From Pseudomonadota bacterium (GTDB lineage Bacteria > Pseudomonadota > Gammaproteobacteria > Burkholderiales > Burkholderiaceae_C): a DNA stretch of 64,000 bases. Positions 35,277 through 44,322 of the stretch are shown here, one piece after another. Location of the stretch: NCBI GenBank assembly GCA_018241265.1, contig JAFEEF010000008.1:62001-126000 (forward strand), in the 5' to 3' direction. Position numbers and translations under genes: made by a program. Below the pieces are notes generated by a model that saw nothing but the letters and a program-made list of their open reading frames with translations, did not search any database and was not told the origin of the DNA. How positions within the stretch are numbered: position 1 is the first letter of the stretch; every line of letters starts with the position of its first letter.

Positions 35277-35420
35277 GGTTCCGGATTCTCGTCGAGCATG
35301 GTCTGCACGCAGCGCGGCAGGCTTAAGCGAGGCTGAATCAATGCGCTCGACGCAGCCGGGGCGAACCGCTGCATCGGGGTGATCGCGGCAATCGGCAGAA
35401 TTCGCGCCCGGGCGAGCTGC

Positions 35421-36203
35421 TCAATGGGTCGACCGCTGCGCGCTGCGTTGCGGCAGCAAGGTGGCCGCGAGCACCATGAAGGCCAGCAGGATCAGCGACG
35501 CGTCAAGGCGACTGATCTGCAGCCCGCCCTCCGCGGTCGGCTTGTCGAGCAGATCGCCCAGCGTCGCGCCGAGCGGGCGTGTCAGCACGAAGGCCGCCCA
35601 GAACAGCGCGGTGCGCGACAGCGTCGACCACCGGTAGAGCGCCGCCACGACGACGAGGGCCGTGCCGAAGATCAGCGAGCCGTACTCGTAGCCCAGCCCG
35701 AGACCTCCGCGATCCGGGCCCGCCGTCCAGTCGCCGAGCGCCGTGCCCAGCGTCTGGGAGAAGAGGATGGTGCACCAGTAGAACCATTCGGCGCGCGGCG
35801 CCGTGATGCTGTCGACCGCGACCGTGCCTTCGACCCGATACCAGACGAAGAGGCTTGCGACCAGCAAAGCAGAGACGATCGCGACGCCACCGGGATAGCC
35901 GAGGCCGAGCGAGCGATCGGCGAAGTCGGCCATCGTCGTGCCCAGCGTCGTCGTCGCGACGATCGTCGCCCAATAGGGCAGCGGATGGAACGCCGTTGCA
36001 CGCACCTGCGTCGCGACGAGCCCGATGAAGACGACGGCAAAGATCAGCGTGCCGATCAGGTAGCCGAGGCCCAATGACATCGTGACCCAATCGCCTCCGG
36101 TCTCGCCGAGCGTCGTCGCTGCGATCTTGATGATCCAGAAGGCCAGCGTGACCTCAGGGACCTTGCTGACGGCTTCGTGCAGGGGACTGCGTGCGTCTCG
36201 CAT
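35421..36203 (-). CDS. COG4705-like membrane protein with four internal repeats
   Basis: The start at 36203 follows GGAACGGAAGACGACG. The 260-residue protein has about eight helices arranged as four copies of a two-helix unit, each with a small signature: ATTLGETGGDW, TTTLGTTMADF, SQTLGTALGDW and TRPLGATLGDL, the first three followed by a GLGY-type stretch. This matches uncharacterised membrane proteins of the COG4705 type. The conserved Thr/Gly/Asp signatures lie at membrane borders and might line a transport path, but no function is known. It stands between the Wzi-PAP2 gene and the SRPBCC gene. Confidence 0.8.
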   Translation of the reverse strand: MRDARSPLHEAVSKVPEVTLAFWIIKIAATTLGETGGDWVTMSLGLGYLIGTLIFAVVFIGLVATQVRATAFHPLPYWATIVATTTLGTTMADFADRSLGLGYPGGVAIVSALLVASLFVWYRVEGTVAVDSITAPRAEWFYWCTILFSQTLGTALGDWTAGPDRGGLGLGYEYGSLIFGTALVVVAALYRWSTLSRTALFWAAFVLTRPLGATLGDLLDKPTAEGGLQISRLDASLILLAFMVLAATLLPQRSAQRSTH

Positions 36204-36316
36204 CGTCGTCTTCCGTTCCTTTGGTGTCCGTACCTGTTTTCGATCCACACGATGGTGCCGGGCACGACTTGGCCGGGGCTTGGGCGCGCCGTCGCGGATG
36301 CTGCCGCGCGCCGTGT

Positions 36317-36910
36317 TCAGCGACCCGGACGCACCGCCACGGCTTGCTGGCGGCGCTGCATCTCGGCGATGAACTCCTCGTACTGCTTGCGTACCTCGGT
36401 CTCGATCAGCGCGGGGCCGATGACCGGCGGCACCCAGCGGTCGGGCACGTACTCGCCGTGGTGACGGAGCGTCAGGTGGCCGCTCGCATCCCGCAGGAGA
36501 CGGGTCTCGAAGTCATAGGAGCGGAAGTCGCCGCTGATCAGGTGCGACGTGACCACGCCGCTCGCTTCGCTGAGCATCACGTCGCGAACCGTCGCGAACG
36601 AGAACGTGAGCGGCCCGCGCGATGCCGAGCCGGACTGGGCCACCTCCAGACGATCGTGCGTCCGCCGCACCACCTTGCTGGACTTGATCGCCGACAGGAA
36701 GTCGGCCATGTGGTCGTAGTCCGTCAGCACCTGCCAGACGATCGCACGCGTGACGTCGCCGGGCCTGGCTTCGACATCGAGCACCACCTTGCTGCCGTCG
36801 AGCCGAACGGCGACCGACACCTGTTCGGGATCGGCGCTTGCGATCCCGTAGACGATCGGCCCCAGCGTCAGCGCCACGACGAACTGCCTGCGCTGCCGAC
36901 GCCAGCTCAT
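36317..36910 (-). CDS. SRPBCC-family protein with signal peptide
   Basis: A 197-residue protein with an N-terminal signal (RRQFVVALTLGPIVYGIASA) and a START/polyketide-cyclase-like fold: AIVWQVLTDYDHMADFLSAIKSSKVVRR is the typical first helix and strand, and IETEVRKQYEEFIAEMQRR the C-terminal helix. It probably sits in the periplasm and binds a hydrophobic ligand. Its ATG overlaps the TGA of the histidine kinase gene (36907-36910), so it is the third gene of an RR-HK-SRPBCC operon and may be an accessory or target of that system. Confidence 0.82.
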   Translation of the reverse strand: MSWRRQRRQFVVALTLGPIVYGIASADPEQVSVAVRLDGSKVVLDVEARPGDVTRAIVWQVLTDYDHMADFLSAIKSSKVVRRTHDRLEVAQSGSASRGPLTFSFATVRDVMLSEASGVVTSHLISGDFRSYDFETRLLRDASGHLTLRHHGEYVPDRWVPPVIGPALIETEVRKQYEEFIAEMQRRQQAVAVRPGR

Positions 36911-38223
36911 GCGAGAGCCTGCCGATAGCTGAAGCGCAGACCGGCCCGATGATCCCGTCGCGCGCCGAGCTCGATGCGGCCGCCGAGCGCCTGCGACGCG
37001 CTGCGCGCGATCGCGAGGCCGAGGCCGCTGCCTGCTTCGCCGGTGCCGAGAATGCGCACGAACGGCTCGAAGACGCGCTCGACGTCCTCGGCCGGAATGC
37101 CCGGTCCGGTGTCCTCGACGACGAGGCAGGCCGCTCCGCCTTCGACCGACAGGCTGACATCCACCGCGCCGCCGCCGGGCGTGTAGCGGACTGCGTTGTC
37201 GACCGCGTTGCGGATCAGCGCATAGGCCTGGACGCGATCGCCGCGGATCGTCGCCGCTTCCATGCGGACGCAGCCGAGGTCGATGCCCTTGTCGTGTGCG
37301 AGCGGGAGGCTGGCCTCGATCGCGGTGCGGACGAGCTCGTCGAGTGCGACGGTGTGCACCTTCGGTCCGGGGCTACCCTGGACCCGCGCGAAGTCGAGCA
37401 GCTGCTCGATCAGCGAGGCCATGCGCCGCAGTCCCTGCCGCAGCGTCGTCAGGCGTTCGGTTGCCGGCGCCGGCAGCTCGAGGTGAGCGACGTTCTCCGC
37501 CTGCACCGTCAGGATCGCCACCGGCGTGCGCAGCTCGTGGGCCGCGTCGGAGATGAAGCGGCGCTGCTGTTCGATCGCGACGGCCAGGCGCCGCATCAAC
37601 CGGTTGAAGGCTTGCAGCAGTGGCAGTACCTCCTGCGGCACGCCGCGGTCGTCGACCGGCGCGAGCTGGCTCTCGTCGAGGCGATCGACTTCCGCTGACA
37701 GATCGGCGAGCGACGCGAACGCGCGGTTCAGCACGACGGTCACGATGATCAGCAACACCGGAATCAGGATCAGCAGCGGCAGCAGCGTGTAGAGCGCCGT
37801 GTCGCGCGCGACCTCGTCGCGCACCGTCATGCGCTGTGCGACCGCGAAGCGCTGCCCGGCGGCGTTCTCGCGCACCGTGGCGCGCCAGCGCACGCCGGAC
37901 TGCTCGAGCGTCTGCAGCCCGGGCCGCAAGGTCTCGGGCAGTGCGAGGTCGATGCGCGGATTGGGACTGTGCGGCCCGGAGCCCAGCGGCCGGATGACGA
38001 AGTGCGTCTCGGCATCCTCGCCGTTGCGCGGCGTGAAGTTCGCGTTCGACTGCGCGAGCGGCTCCCGCGCGATCGCCGCGGCCACCTGTTCGAGCTGGGT
38101 GTCCTGCAGCTCGTTCGCTTCTTCATACGCGAGCCACGAGGACAGCGCGACGGCAGCGGCACACGCCGCGAGGATCGACAGCGACAGCCAGACGATCAGG
38201 CGCCGGCGCAGCGACGGGTTCAT
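36907..38223 (-). CDS. Sensor histidine kinase, QseC/PmrB-like
   Basis: The 438-residue kinase has two membrane helices (about 10-30 and 145-166) bounding a 115-residue periplasmic domain, a HAMP region (167-215), a HisKA domain with His229 in SDAAHELRTPVAIL, and an HATPase domain with N-box IRNAVDNAVRYTPGGG, DTGPGIPA and GSGLGLAIARS. All catalytic boxes look intact. The gene overlaps its response regulator by ATGA (38220-38223) and the SRPBCC gene by ATGA. The periplasmic domain is QseC-like in length; the ligand is unknown. Confidence 0.92.
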   Translation of the reverse strand: MNPSLRRRLIVWLSLSILAACAAAVALSSWLAYEEANELQDTQLEQVAAAIAREPLAQSNANFTPRNGEDAETHFVIRPLGSGPHSPNPRIDLALPETLRPGLQTLEQSGVRWRATVRENAAGQRFAVAQRMTVRDEVARDTALYTLLPLLILIPVLLIIVTVVLNRAFASLADLSAEVDRLDESQLAPVDDRGVPQEVLPLLQAFNRLMRRLAVAIEQQRRFISDAAHELRTPVAILTVQAENVAHLELPAPATERLTTLRQGLRRMASLIEQLLDFARVQGSPGPKVHTVALDELVRTAIEASLPLAHDKGIDLGCVRMEAATIRGDRVQAYALIRNAVDNAVRYTPGGGAVDVSLSVEGGAACLVVEDTGPGIPAEDVERVFEPFVRILGTGEAGSGLGLAIARSASQALGGRIELGARRDHRAGLRFSYRQALA

Positions 38224-38903
38224 GCGCCCGCATCCTCCTGCGCGGTCGCCTTGGGCACCATCCAGCCCAGGCCGCGCACGTTGCGGATGCAGTCCGCGCC
38301 AAGCTTGCGCCGCAGGCTGTGGATGATGTATTCGACGACGTTGCTTTCGATCTCCTCTCCCCAGCCGTAGATGCGCTCCTCGAGTTCGGCGCGCGACAGC
38401 ACCGTGCCGGGCCGCACCAGCAGCTCGCGCAGCAGCGCGAACTCGCGTGCCGACAGTGCGTGTTCGTTGCCCTCGACGGTCGCGACCTTCGACGCCGGGT
38501 CGAGCGTCAGCACGCCGTTGCCGAGCAAGGGGACGCCCGAGCCGACGCGTCGCCGGCTCAGTGCCCGCATGCGCGCGAGCAGCTCGATCACCGCAAAGGG
38601 CTTGACGATGTAGTCGTCGGCACCGGCGTCGAGGCCTTCGATGCGCTGCTCGAGCGCGTCGCGTGCGGTCACCACGATCACCGGCGTCGAGTCGCCCGAC
38701 ACGCGCAGGCTGCGCAGCAGGTCGAGGCCGTCGCGGTGCGGCAGGCCGAGGTCGAGCAGCACCATCTCGAAGTCGTGTCGGGTCAGCGCCGACGACGCGG
38801 TGCGGCCGTCCTGCAGCCAGTCCACCGCGTACGCCGCGTCGCGCAGCGCCTGGCACACCGCCGCACCCAGCATCGGGTCATCTTCGACCAGGAGCACTCG
38901 CAT
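38220..38903 (-). CDS. OmpR-family response regulator (QseB/PmrA-like)
   Basis: The 227-residue protein has a receiver domain with Asp51 (VLLDLGLP) and Lys near TARDALEQRIEGLDAGADDYIVKPF, and a winged-helix DNA-binding domain (about 130-220: ALSAREFALLRELLVRPGTVLSRAELEE, VEYIIHSLRRKLG). The start at 38903 matches the usual MRVLLVEDD beginning. It is the first gene of an RR-HK-SRPBCC operon joined by overlapping start/stop codons, so the three are made in step. Confidence 0.93.
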   Translation of the reverse strand: MRVLLVEDDPMLGAAVCQALRDAAYAVDWLQDGRTASSALTRHDFEMVLLDLGLPHRDGLDLLRSLRVSGDSTPVIVVTARDALEQRIEGLDAGADDYIVKPFAVIELLARMRALSRRRVGSGVPLLGNGVLTLDPASKVATVEGNEHALSAREFALLRELLVRPGTVLSRAELEERIYGWGEEIESNVVEYIIHSLRRKLGADCIRNVRGLGWMVPKATAQEDAGA

Positions 38904-39124
38904 CTGCGCCCAGCATAGGCCGGAACACTTAGCCCCGGCTGAGGGACCGCGAGATGGCGATCTCTGAGCCTTGCCCAAGGTGCCGACCAGCGGCTCGCCC
39001 TGGGTTGCGTCTCTATGCTTCGCCAGGGCTCCGGGAGCGGATGCTTCCGGCATGATCAGCGCGATCGCACCGGCGGCCGCTCGGCCGCTGCCCGGTCGCA
39101 CGCGAGTGCTGAAGGAGACAGCCG

Positions 39125-39607
39125 ATGGTCGACGCCCCGCGCCCTGAGCCCGTTGTGCCCGCTGGCTGGCACGTCGTGACGCCCCGACTCGTCGCGAAGG
39201 GCGCGTCGGAACTCGTCGCATTCATCAGCGTCGTCTTCGATGCCGACGTCGCAGCCGTGGGCGACGGGCCGTCTATCGTCGCGATCGGTGACTCGAAGCT
39301 GATGGTGAGCGAGGCCGGCACGCGGCCACCGAGTCTCGCCTTCCTGCACGTGTACGTTGCCGACGCCGACGCTGTTCACGATCGGGCGCTTGCGCACGGC
39401 GCTACGTCGCTGGAGCCACCGCTCGACACGCCGTATGGCGATCGGCGGTGCATGTTCGAGGACGGCTGGGGCAACGTCTGGCAGGCTGCGGTCCACGGGG
39501 AGGCGAAGCGCGACGCCGGTCCGGCTTCCGGGCCGAGGGGCTTGCCGCACCGCTGCCAGCAGTCCGGCGGTGCGGCACTCGCGCTGCATTCGGCGGGATT
39601 TCCATGA
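39125..39607 (+). CDS. VOC-superfamily protein, PhnB-like
   Basis: A 160-residue protein; the start follows GGAGACAGCCG. Residues 15-128 match the PhnB/glyoxalase-like VOC fold: VTPRLVAKGASELVAFISVVFDA at the N-terminus, AFLHVYVADADAVHDRALAHGAT in the middle and a YGDRRCMFEDGWGNVW end. About 30 extra, less regular residues follow. VOC proteins bind metals or small molecules for resistance or isomerase/dioxygenase chemistry; the substrate here is unknown. Confidence 0.83.
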   Translation: MVDAPRPEPVVPAGWHVVTPRLVAKGASELVAFISVVFDADVAAVGDGPSIVAIGDSKLMVSEAGTRPPSLAFLHVYVADADAVHDRALAHGATSLEPPLDTPYGDRRCMFEDGWGNVWQAAVHGEAKRDAGPASGPRGLPHRCQQSGGAALALHSAGFP

Positions 39608-39634
39608 CACTTGGAGCCTCGCGTCCGCCCCGTC

Positions 39635-40264
39635 ATGACATCTGCCATCGCGCCGAACCAGAGCCCGCGCCTCCAGGTCGAATCGCTCGCCTGCGCGCAT
39701 GGCGGGCCTTACGACCTGACGCTCGCGGCCGGCGAATGCGTCGCCGTCGGCGGCCGCTCCGGCAGCGGCAAGAGCGTGCTGCTGCGGATGATCGCCGACC
39801 TCGATCCGCATACCGGCGAGGTCCGGCTCGACGGCCGCGCCTGCTCGTCGTGGCCGGCGCCGACGTGGCGCCGCCACGTCGTCTATCACGCGGCCGAGCC
39901 GGCGTGGTGGGCGCCGACCGCGCGCGAGCACTTCGGCGCCGACGGCTGCTCGCGCGTGGAAGCGTTGCTGCCTCGGCTCGACCTCGACCCTGCACTGCTC
40001 GATGCCGACATCACCCGGCTCTCCACCGGCGAGCGGCAGCGCCTCGCGCTGATCCGCTCGCTCGCGCGGTCGCCGCGCGTGTTGCTGCTCGACGAGCCGA
40101 CGTCGGCACTGGACCATGCCGGCACGTCGGCCGTCGAACGGCTGCTGGCCGAATGCGTCGGTCTAGGCCTGTCGGTCCTTTGGGTCACGCACACGCCCGA
40201 GCAGGCTGTGCGCATCGGCCATCGGCACGTCGAGATCCGCGAGCGTCGGCTCCACGCTTCATGA
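39635..40264 (+). CDS. fetA: ABC transporter ATP-binding protein, FetA-like
   Basis: The 209-residue ATPase has Walker A GRSGSGKS (40-47), the signature LSTGERQ (129-135), Walker B VLLLDEPTSALD (149-160) and a switch His in VTHTPEQA. It is shorter than most ABC ATPases, as FetA/YbbL is. It is coupled by ATGA overlap to the permease gene that follows; in E. coli the FetAB pair exports iron and aids oxidative-stress resistance. ATG 39635 was preferred to a TTG at 39611 although the ribosome site is weak. Confidence 0.85.
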   Translation: MTSAIAPNQSPRLQVESLACAHGGPYDLTLAAGECVAVGGRSGSGKSVLLRMIADLDPHTGEVRLDGRACSSWPAPTWRRHVVYHAAEPAWWAPTAREHFGADGCSRVEALLPRLDLDPALLDADITRLSTGERQRLALIRSLARSPRVLLLDEPTSALDHAGTSAVERLLAECVGLGLSVLWVTHTPEQAVRIGHRHVEIRERRLHAS

Positions 40265-41058
40265 CCCCCATCCATCTCGGTGCCGTCGACTTGGCCGTCG
40301 CGGCCTTGCTCGTGCTGATGAGCGCCGCCGCGTCGATGGCGCTGCGGCTGCGCATCCATCGGCAGGTGCTGTGGGCGGCCGGCCGCATGGTCGTGCAGTT
40401 GCTGCTGGTCGGACTCGTGCTGCGCTTCGTCTTCCGCGCCGGCTCGCCGCTCGTCACGGTGGGCGTGGTGCTGCTGATGATCGGTGCGGCGGCGCGCGAG
40501 GTCGCGGTGCGTCCGGCGCGGCGCCTGCAGCGCGGGGCGAACTACCGCATCGGCGCGATCGCGGTCGGCGCGTCCAGCATCGCGACCGTGCTGCTCGCGC
40601 TGCTGACCGCGATCCGGCCGACGCCGTGGTCCGATCCGCGCTACGTGATCCCGCTGATGGGCATCGTGCTCGGCAGCGTCCTGAACTCCGCGAGCCTGAG
40701 CCTGGACTCGGTCTTCAGCGGCGTGGCGAGCGAACGTGCGGCGATCGAGGCGCGGCTCGCGCTCGGCGCCACCATGCGCGAGGCGACCGCGGACCTGGTC
40801 CGCGGCTCGATACGCCGCGGCCTGATTCCGCTGATCAACCAGATGTCGGCCGCCGGCATCATCACGCTGCCGGGGATCATGACGGGGCAGTTGCTCGCGG
40901 GCATGGATCCGATGGAAGCGGTGAAGTACCAGATCATGCTGCTGTTCCTGCTGACCGGCGCCGGCGCGATGGCGGCCGCGGCAGCGGCATTCGGCGCGAT
41001 CCGGGCCGTCACCGACGACCGGCAGCGGCTGCGTCTCGATCGATTCGTCGCGCGGTAG
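40261..41058 (+). CDS. fetB: ABC permease, FetB-like (UPF0014)
   Basis: The 265-residue protein has about seven membrane helices with the family markers AGRMVVQLLLVGLVLRFVF, GIVLGSVLNSASLSLD, EARLALGATMREAT, RRGLIPLINQMSAAGIITLPGIMTGQLLAG and VKYQIMLLFLLTGAGA. These identify the FetB/YbbM family. The gene starts inside the end of the ATPase gene (ATGA, 40261-40264). The pair probably exports iron across the inner membrane. Confidence 0.9.
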   Translation: MTPIHLGAVDLAVAALLVLMSAAASMALRLRIHRQVLWAAGRMVVQLLLVGLVLRFVFRAGSPLVTVGVVLLMIGAAAREVAVRPARRLQRGANYRIGAIAVGASSIATVLLALLTAIRPTPWSDPRYVIPLMGIVLGSVLNSASLSLDSVFSGVASERAAIEARLALGATMREATADLVRGSIRRGLIPLINQMSAAGIITLPGIMTGQLLAGMDPMEAVKYQIMLLFLLTGAGAMAAAAAAFGAIRAVTDDRQRLRLDRFVAR

Positions 41059-41117
41059 CCCAGCGCTCGATGCGGCCGCAGCGACTGCAGGTCAGGCGCC
41101 GTGCCTGCTCGACGCGC

Positions 41118-43808
41118 TCACGCTCCGCCCTCGTCCATGGAGGCCGCGCGAGGCTGGTCGCCGCCGGCCACGCGCGAGGCCGTCGGCGTCAGGTCGAGTT
41201 CGCAGCGCACCAGGCCCGGGTCGTCCGGATGGCGATGGATCGAGAAGCCGAGCGCCTCCACGAGCGCGCGCATCGCGAGGTTCTCGAGCAGCACGTCGCC
41301 GCAGACGCGCCGCGTGCCCTGGCTGCGCAGGTAGTCGATGATGCGCCCGAGCAGCAGACGTCCGAGGCCGAGGCGCTTCAGGTCGGAGCGCACCAGCAGC
41401 GCGAACTCGGCTTCGACGTTGTCCGGGTCGCTGATCGCGCGCGCCGCGCCCAGCGTTTCGCAGGCGCCGTCGGCATCGGTCCGGGTCGCGATGAAGGCCA
41501 TCTCGCGCGCATAGTCGATCTGCACCAGCCGCGCCATCTCGGCCGGCGGCAGCTCGCGCCGGCCGCCGAAGAAGAAGCGCGTGCGCATGTCCTCGGCGCT
41601 GATGCGGCGGATGAAGGCGGCGTGCTGCGCCTGGTCTTCCGGCCGGATCGGACGGATTTCGATCACGCTGCCGCGCCAGTCCAGGCGTTGCGCGAGCGCG
41701 GCCGGGTACGGCCGGATCGCGAAGCGGTCGGTGCCGGCGCAGGTGGCCGGCGCGATGCGGATGCGCGCGTCGAGCGCGATCACGCCGCGCTCGTCGGCCC
41801 ACAAGGGATTGATGTCGAGCTCGACCATCTCCGGCAGGTCGGCGAGCATCTGCGATACCGCGACCAGCACGTCGTGGATCGCCTCGAGCTGCGCCGCCGG
41901 CTGCTCGCCGAAGGCCGCGAGCAGGCGCTGCACGTGGGTGCGCGAGACGACCTCGCGCGCCAGCGTGCGGTTGAGCGGCGGCAGCGCCACCGCGCGGTCG
42001 GCATAGGCTTCGACCGCGGTGCCGCCGTGGCCGAACACCACGACCGGACCGAACACCGGATCGACCGCCGCGCCGACGATCAGCTCGCGCGCATGGCGGC
42101 GCTGCACCATCGGCTGCACCGTGTAGCCGTCGATGCGCACCTCGGGTCCGCACGACGCGATGTGCAGCCGCATCTCCTCGGCGGCACGGCGCACCGCGGC
42201 GGCATCGGCGAGCCCGAGGCGGACGCCGCCGACCTCGGACTTGTGCGCGACGTCGGGCGAGCGGATCTTCAACGCCACCGGAAAGCCGCAGCGCCGTGCC
42301 GCCGCTGCGGCGGCTTGCGGATCGGGCGGCACCGCGACGGTTGCCACGGCCGGGATGCCGCAGGCGCGCAGCACCGCCTTGGCCTCGGCTTCATCGAGCC
42401 AGGCGCGGCCGGCCGCCAGCGCCGCGGCGATCGTCGTGCGCGCCAGCGCGAGGTCGGGCGTGGCGTGGTCGCCGGCCGCCGGCGCCTCCGTCAGCAACGC
42501 CTGGTTGCGCCGGTAGCTGCGCAGCATCGCGTAGGCCTCGACGGCTGCCTCGGGCGTCGCATAGTCGGCCGCGCCGGCCTCGTCGAACATGCGCCGCGCC
42601 GCGTCGGCGCTTGCATCGCCGAGCCAGCAGGCCAGCACGCGCGAGCGCGTCGTGCGGACGATGGGCGCGCAGGCGCTTGCGACGGCGGCGCTGTCGACGC
42701 CGGCGTGCGGCGCATGCAGGAACAGCAGCGCGCCGTTGTCGCGTTGCGCCAGCAGCAGGCGCAGCACTTCGGCATGGCGCTCCGGTGGAGCGTCGCCGGC
42801 CAGAGCGATCGGGTTCGCCGGCAGCGGCGCGTCGAGCCGGCTGCGCGTCGCGTCGTCGAGTCGGTGCAGCGGTACATCGAGGCGCGCCGCGGCATCGGCC
42901 GCGAGCACGCCCGGGCCGCCGCCGTTGGCCATCACGACGAGTTCTTCGTCGACGTTGCCGCGAAAGCGCGTCAAGGTCTGCGCCGCGACGAATAGCTGCT
43001 GCAAGGTATCGACGCGCAGCATGCCGGCACGCCGGATCGCCGCGTCGACGACGATGTCCTCGGTGATCAGCGCGCCGGTATGCGATGCGGCGGCGGCCAT
43101 GCCGGGCGCGCTGCGCCCGGCCTTCACGACGATCACCGGCTTGTTGCGCGCGGCCGCACGCGCCGCCGACATGAACTTGCGCGCCGCTGCGATCGATTCG
43201 ACGTAGAGCAGGATGGCGCGGGCCGCCGGGTCGCTCGCGAGGTAGTCGAGCAGATCGGCGACGTCGACATCGGCGCTCTCGCCGAGCGTCGCGACATGCG
43301 AGAAGCCGATGCGGTGTGCCGCGGCCCAGTCGAGCACCGCGGCGGTCAGCGCGTTGGACTGCGAGACGAAGGCGAGCTCGCCGGGCGCCGCGGCCACATG
43401 CGTGTCGGCCGCGGCCATGCCGATCGCCGGGACGAGCACGCCTTGCGAGCCGGGGCCGACGATGCGCAGCAGATGCGGCCGCGCGGCCTCGAGCATCGCG
43501 CGGCGTGCGTCGGCATCGAAGCCGCCGCCGATGACGATCGCGGCGCGCGTGCCGGCCCGCGCCAGCGCATCGATGATGCCCGGCACGGCGGCCGGTTGCG
43601 CACAGACGATCGCGAGGTCGGACGGCTCGGCCGGCGTGATGGCCGCGAGGTCGCCGGACGCGATCGCGATGTCGCGTACCGGTCCGTGAAAGGCCGCTGC
43701 ACTCAGCCGCAGCCGGATGCGGGCGGCCGCGCCGCTGCCCATGCCGGCGGCACTGACGATCGCGATCGACCGGGGTGCGAAGAGTCGATCGAGATGGCGG
43801 ACCGTCAT
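41118..43808 (-). CDS. Pat-like protein acetyltransferase (acyl-CoA synthetase-like domains plus GNAT)
   Basis: The 896-residue protein has the layout of YfiQ/Pat enzymes: a CoA-binding domain (1-130), a succinyl-CoA ligase-like domain (140-460) with His243 in SHTGAL, an ATP-grasp domain (480-700: KIRSPDVAHKSEVGGVRLGL, VFGHGGTAVE, ELDINPL) and a C-terminal GNAT domain (715-880: EIRPIRPEDQAQHAAFIRRISAEDMRTRFF, RLGLGRLLLGRIIDYLR). Such proteins acetylate lysines, for instance on acetyl-CoA synthetase. Some related proteins instead act as ADP-forming acyl-CoA synthetases; the presence of SHTGAL leaves that possible. The gene is monocistronic. Confidence 0.88.
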   Translation of the reverse strand: MTVRHLDRLFAPRSIAIVSAAGMGSGAAARIRLRLSAAAFHGPVRDIAIASGDLAAITPAEPSDLAIVCAQPAAVPGIIDALARAGTRAAIVIGGGFDADARRAMLEAARPHLLRIVGPGSQGVLVPAIGMAAADTHVAAAPGELAFVSQSNALTAAVLDWAAAHRIGFSHVATLGESADVDVADLLDYLASDPAARAILLYVESIAAARKFMSAARAAARNKPVIVVKAGRSAPGMAAAASHTGALITEDIVVDAAIRRAGMLRVDTLQQLFVAAQTLTRFRGNVDEELVVMANGGGPGVLAADAAARLDVPLHRLDDATRSRLDAPLPANPIALAGDAPPERHAEVLRLLLAQRDNGALLFLHAPHAGVDSAAVASACAPIVRTTRSRVLACWLGDASADAARRMFDEAGAADYATPEAAVEAYAMLRSYRRNQALLTEAPAAGDHATPDLALARTTIAAALAAGRAWLDEAEAKAVLRACGIPAVATVAVPPDPQAAAAAARRCGFPVALKIRSPDVAHKSEVGGVRLGLADAAAVRRAAEEMRLHIASCGPEVRIDGYTVQPMVQRRHARELIVGAAVDPVFGPVVVFGHGGTAVEAYADRAVALPPLNRTLAREVVSRTHVQRLLAAFGEQPAAQLEAIHDVLVAVSQMLADLPEMVELDINPLWADERGVIALDARIRIAPATCAGTDRFAIRPYPAALAQRLDWRGSVIEIRPIRPEDQAQHAAFIRRISAEDMRTRFFFGGRRELPPAEMARLVQIDYAREMAFIATRTDADGACETLGAARAISDPDNVEAEFALLVRSDLKRLGLGRLLLGRIIDYLRSQGTRRVCGDVLLENLAMRALVEALGFSIHRHPDDPGLVRCELDLTPTASRVAGGDQPRAASMDEGGA

Positions 43809-43882
43809 GCGCCGAACGGTACCGGCCGGGCACCGGGCGGGCAAGTCTCGGCTGCGTCGCCGCGGCCGCCGGCGTGCGTGGT

Positions 43883-44182
43883 TCAGCCTTTGCCGTTCTC
43901 GCGGCCGTGCGGCTCGCCTTCGCCGGCCGCATCGCGCACCGGCGCGGACACCGCCTTGCCCAGCGACTCGAGCGGGCCTTCGTCCTCGACCTTGGCCGGA
44001 TCGCCGTAGACGTCGTCGTCTTCGTCGCCATCGTCCGGCGCGATGCCCTTGGCGGCGCGTTCGCGCCGGGCCCAGTCGGCGTCGATCGGGCCGGCCGGCG
44101 GCAGCGGCGGTACCGGCGTTGCGGCGGCGGGCGAGGGCGGTGCGACGGCGGGCTGGTCGGCGGCGGGTGCGGCTGGCTTCAT
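43883..44182 (-). CDS. Small Pro/Ala-rich acidic protein of unknown function
   Basis: The frame encodes 99 residues: a Pro/Ala-rich disordered first third, ADWARRERAAKGIAPDDGDEDDD in the centre, and a polar C-terminus ending HGRENGKG. GGGAGCAG is positioned about five bases before the ATG. I recognise no family. The composition suggests an intrinsically disordered cytoplasmic protein. It lies between the Pat-like gene and cysK with its own short flanks. Confidence 0.6.
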   Translation of the reverse strand: MKPAAPAADQPAVAPPSPAAATPVPPLPPAGPIDADWARRERAAKGIAPDDGDEDDDVYGDPAKVEDEGPLESLGKAVSAPVRDAAGEGEPHGRENGKG

Positions 44183-44322
44183 GGCATCTGCTCCCGTGCC
44201 CGGGAGCGGGCACGCATCGGCCGCATGCTGGCGCGCGCGACGCCGCCGCGGTGCACGAAGCCGGCGCGATCTGCTGTGGGCAGCGGCCTACATGCGCCGC
44301 CCCTTGTCAGGCCACCCCTCTG

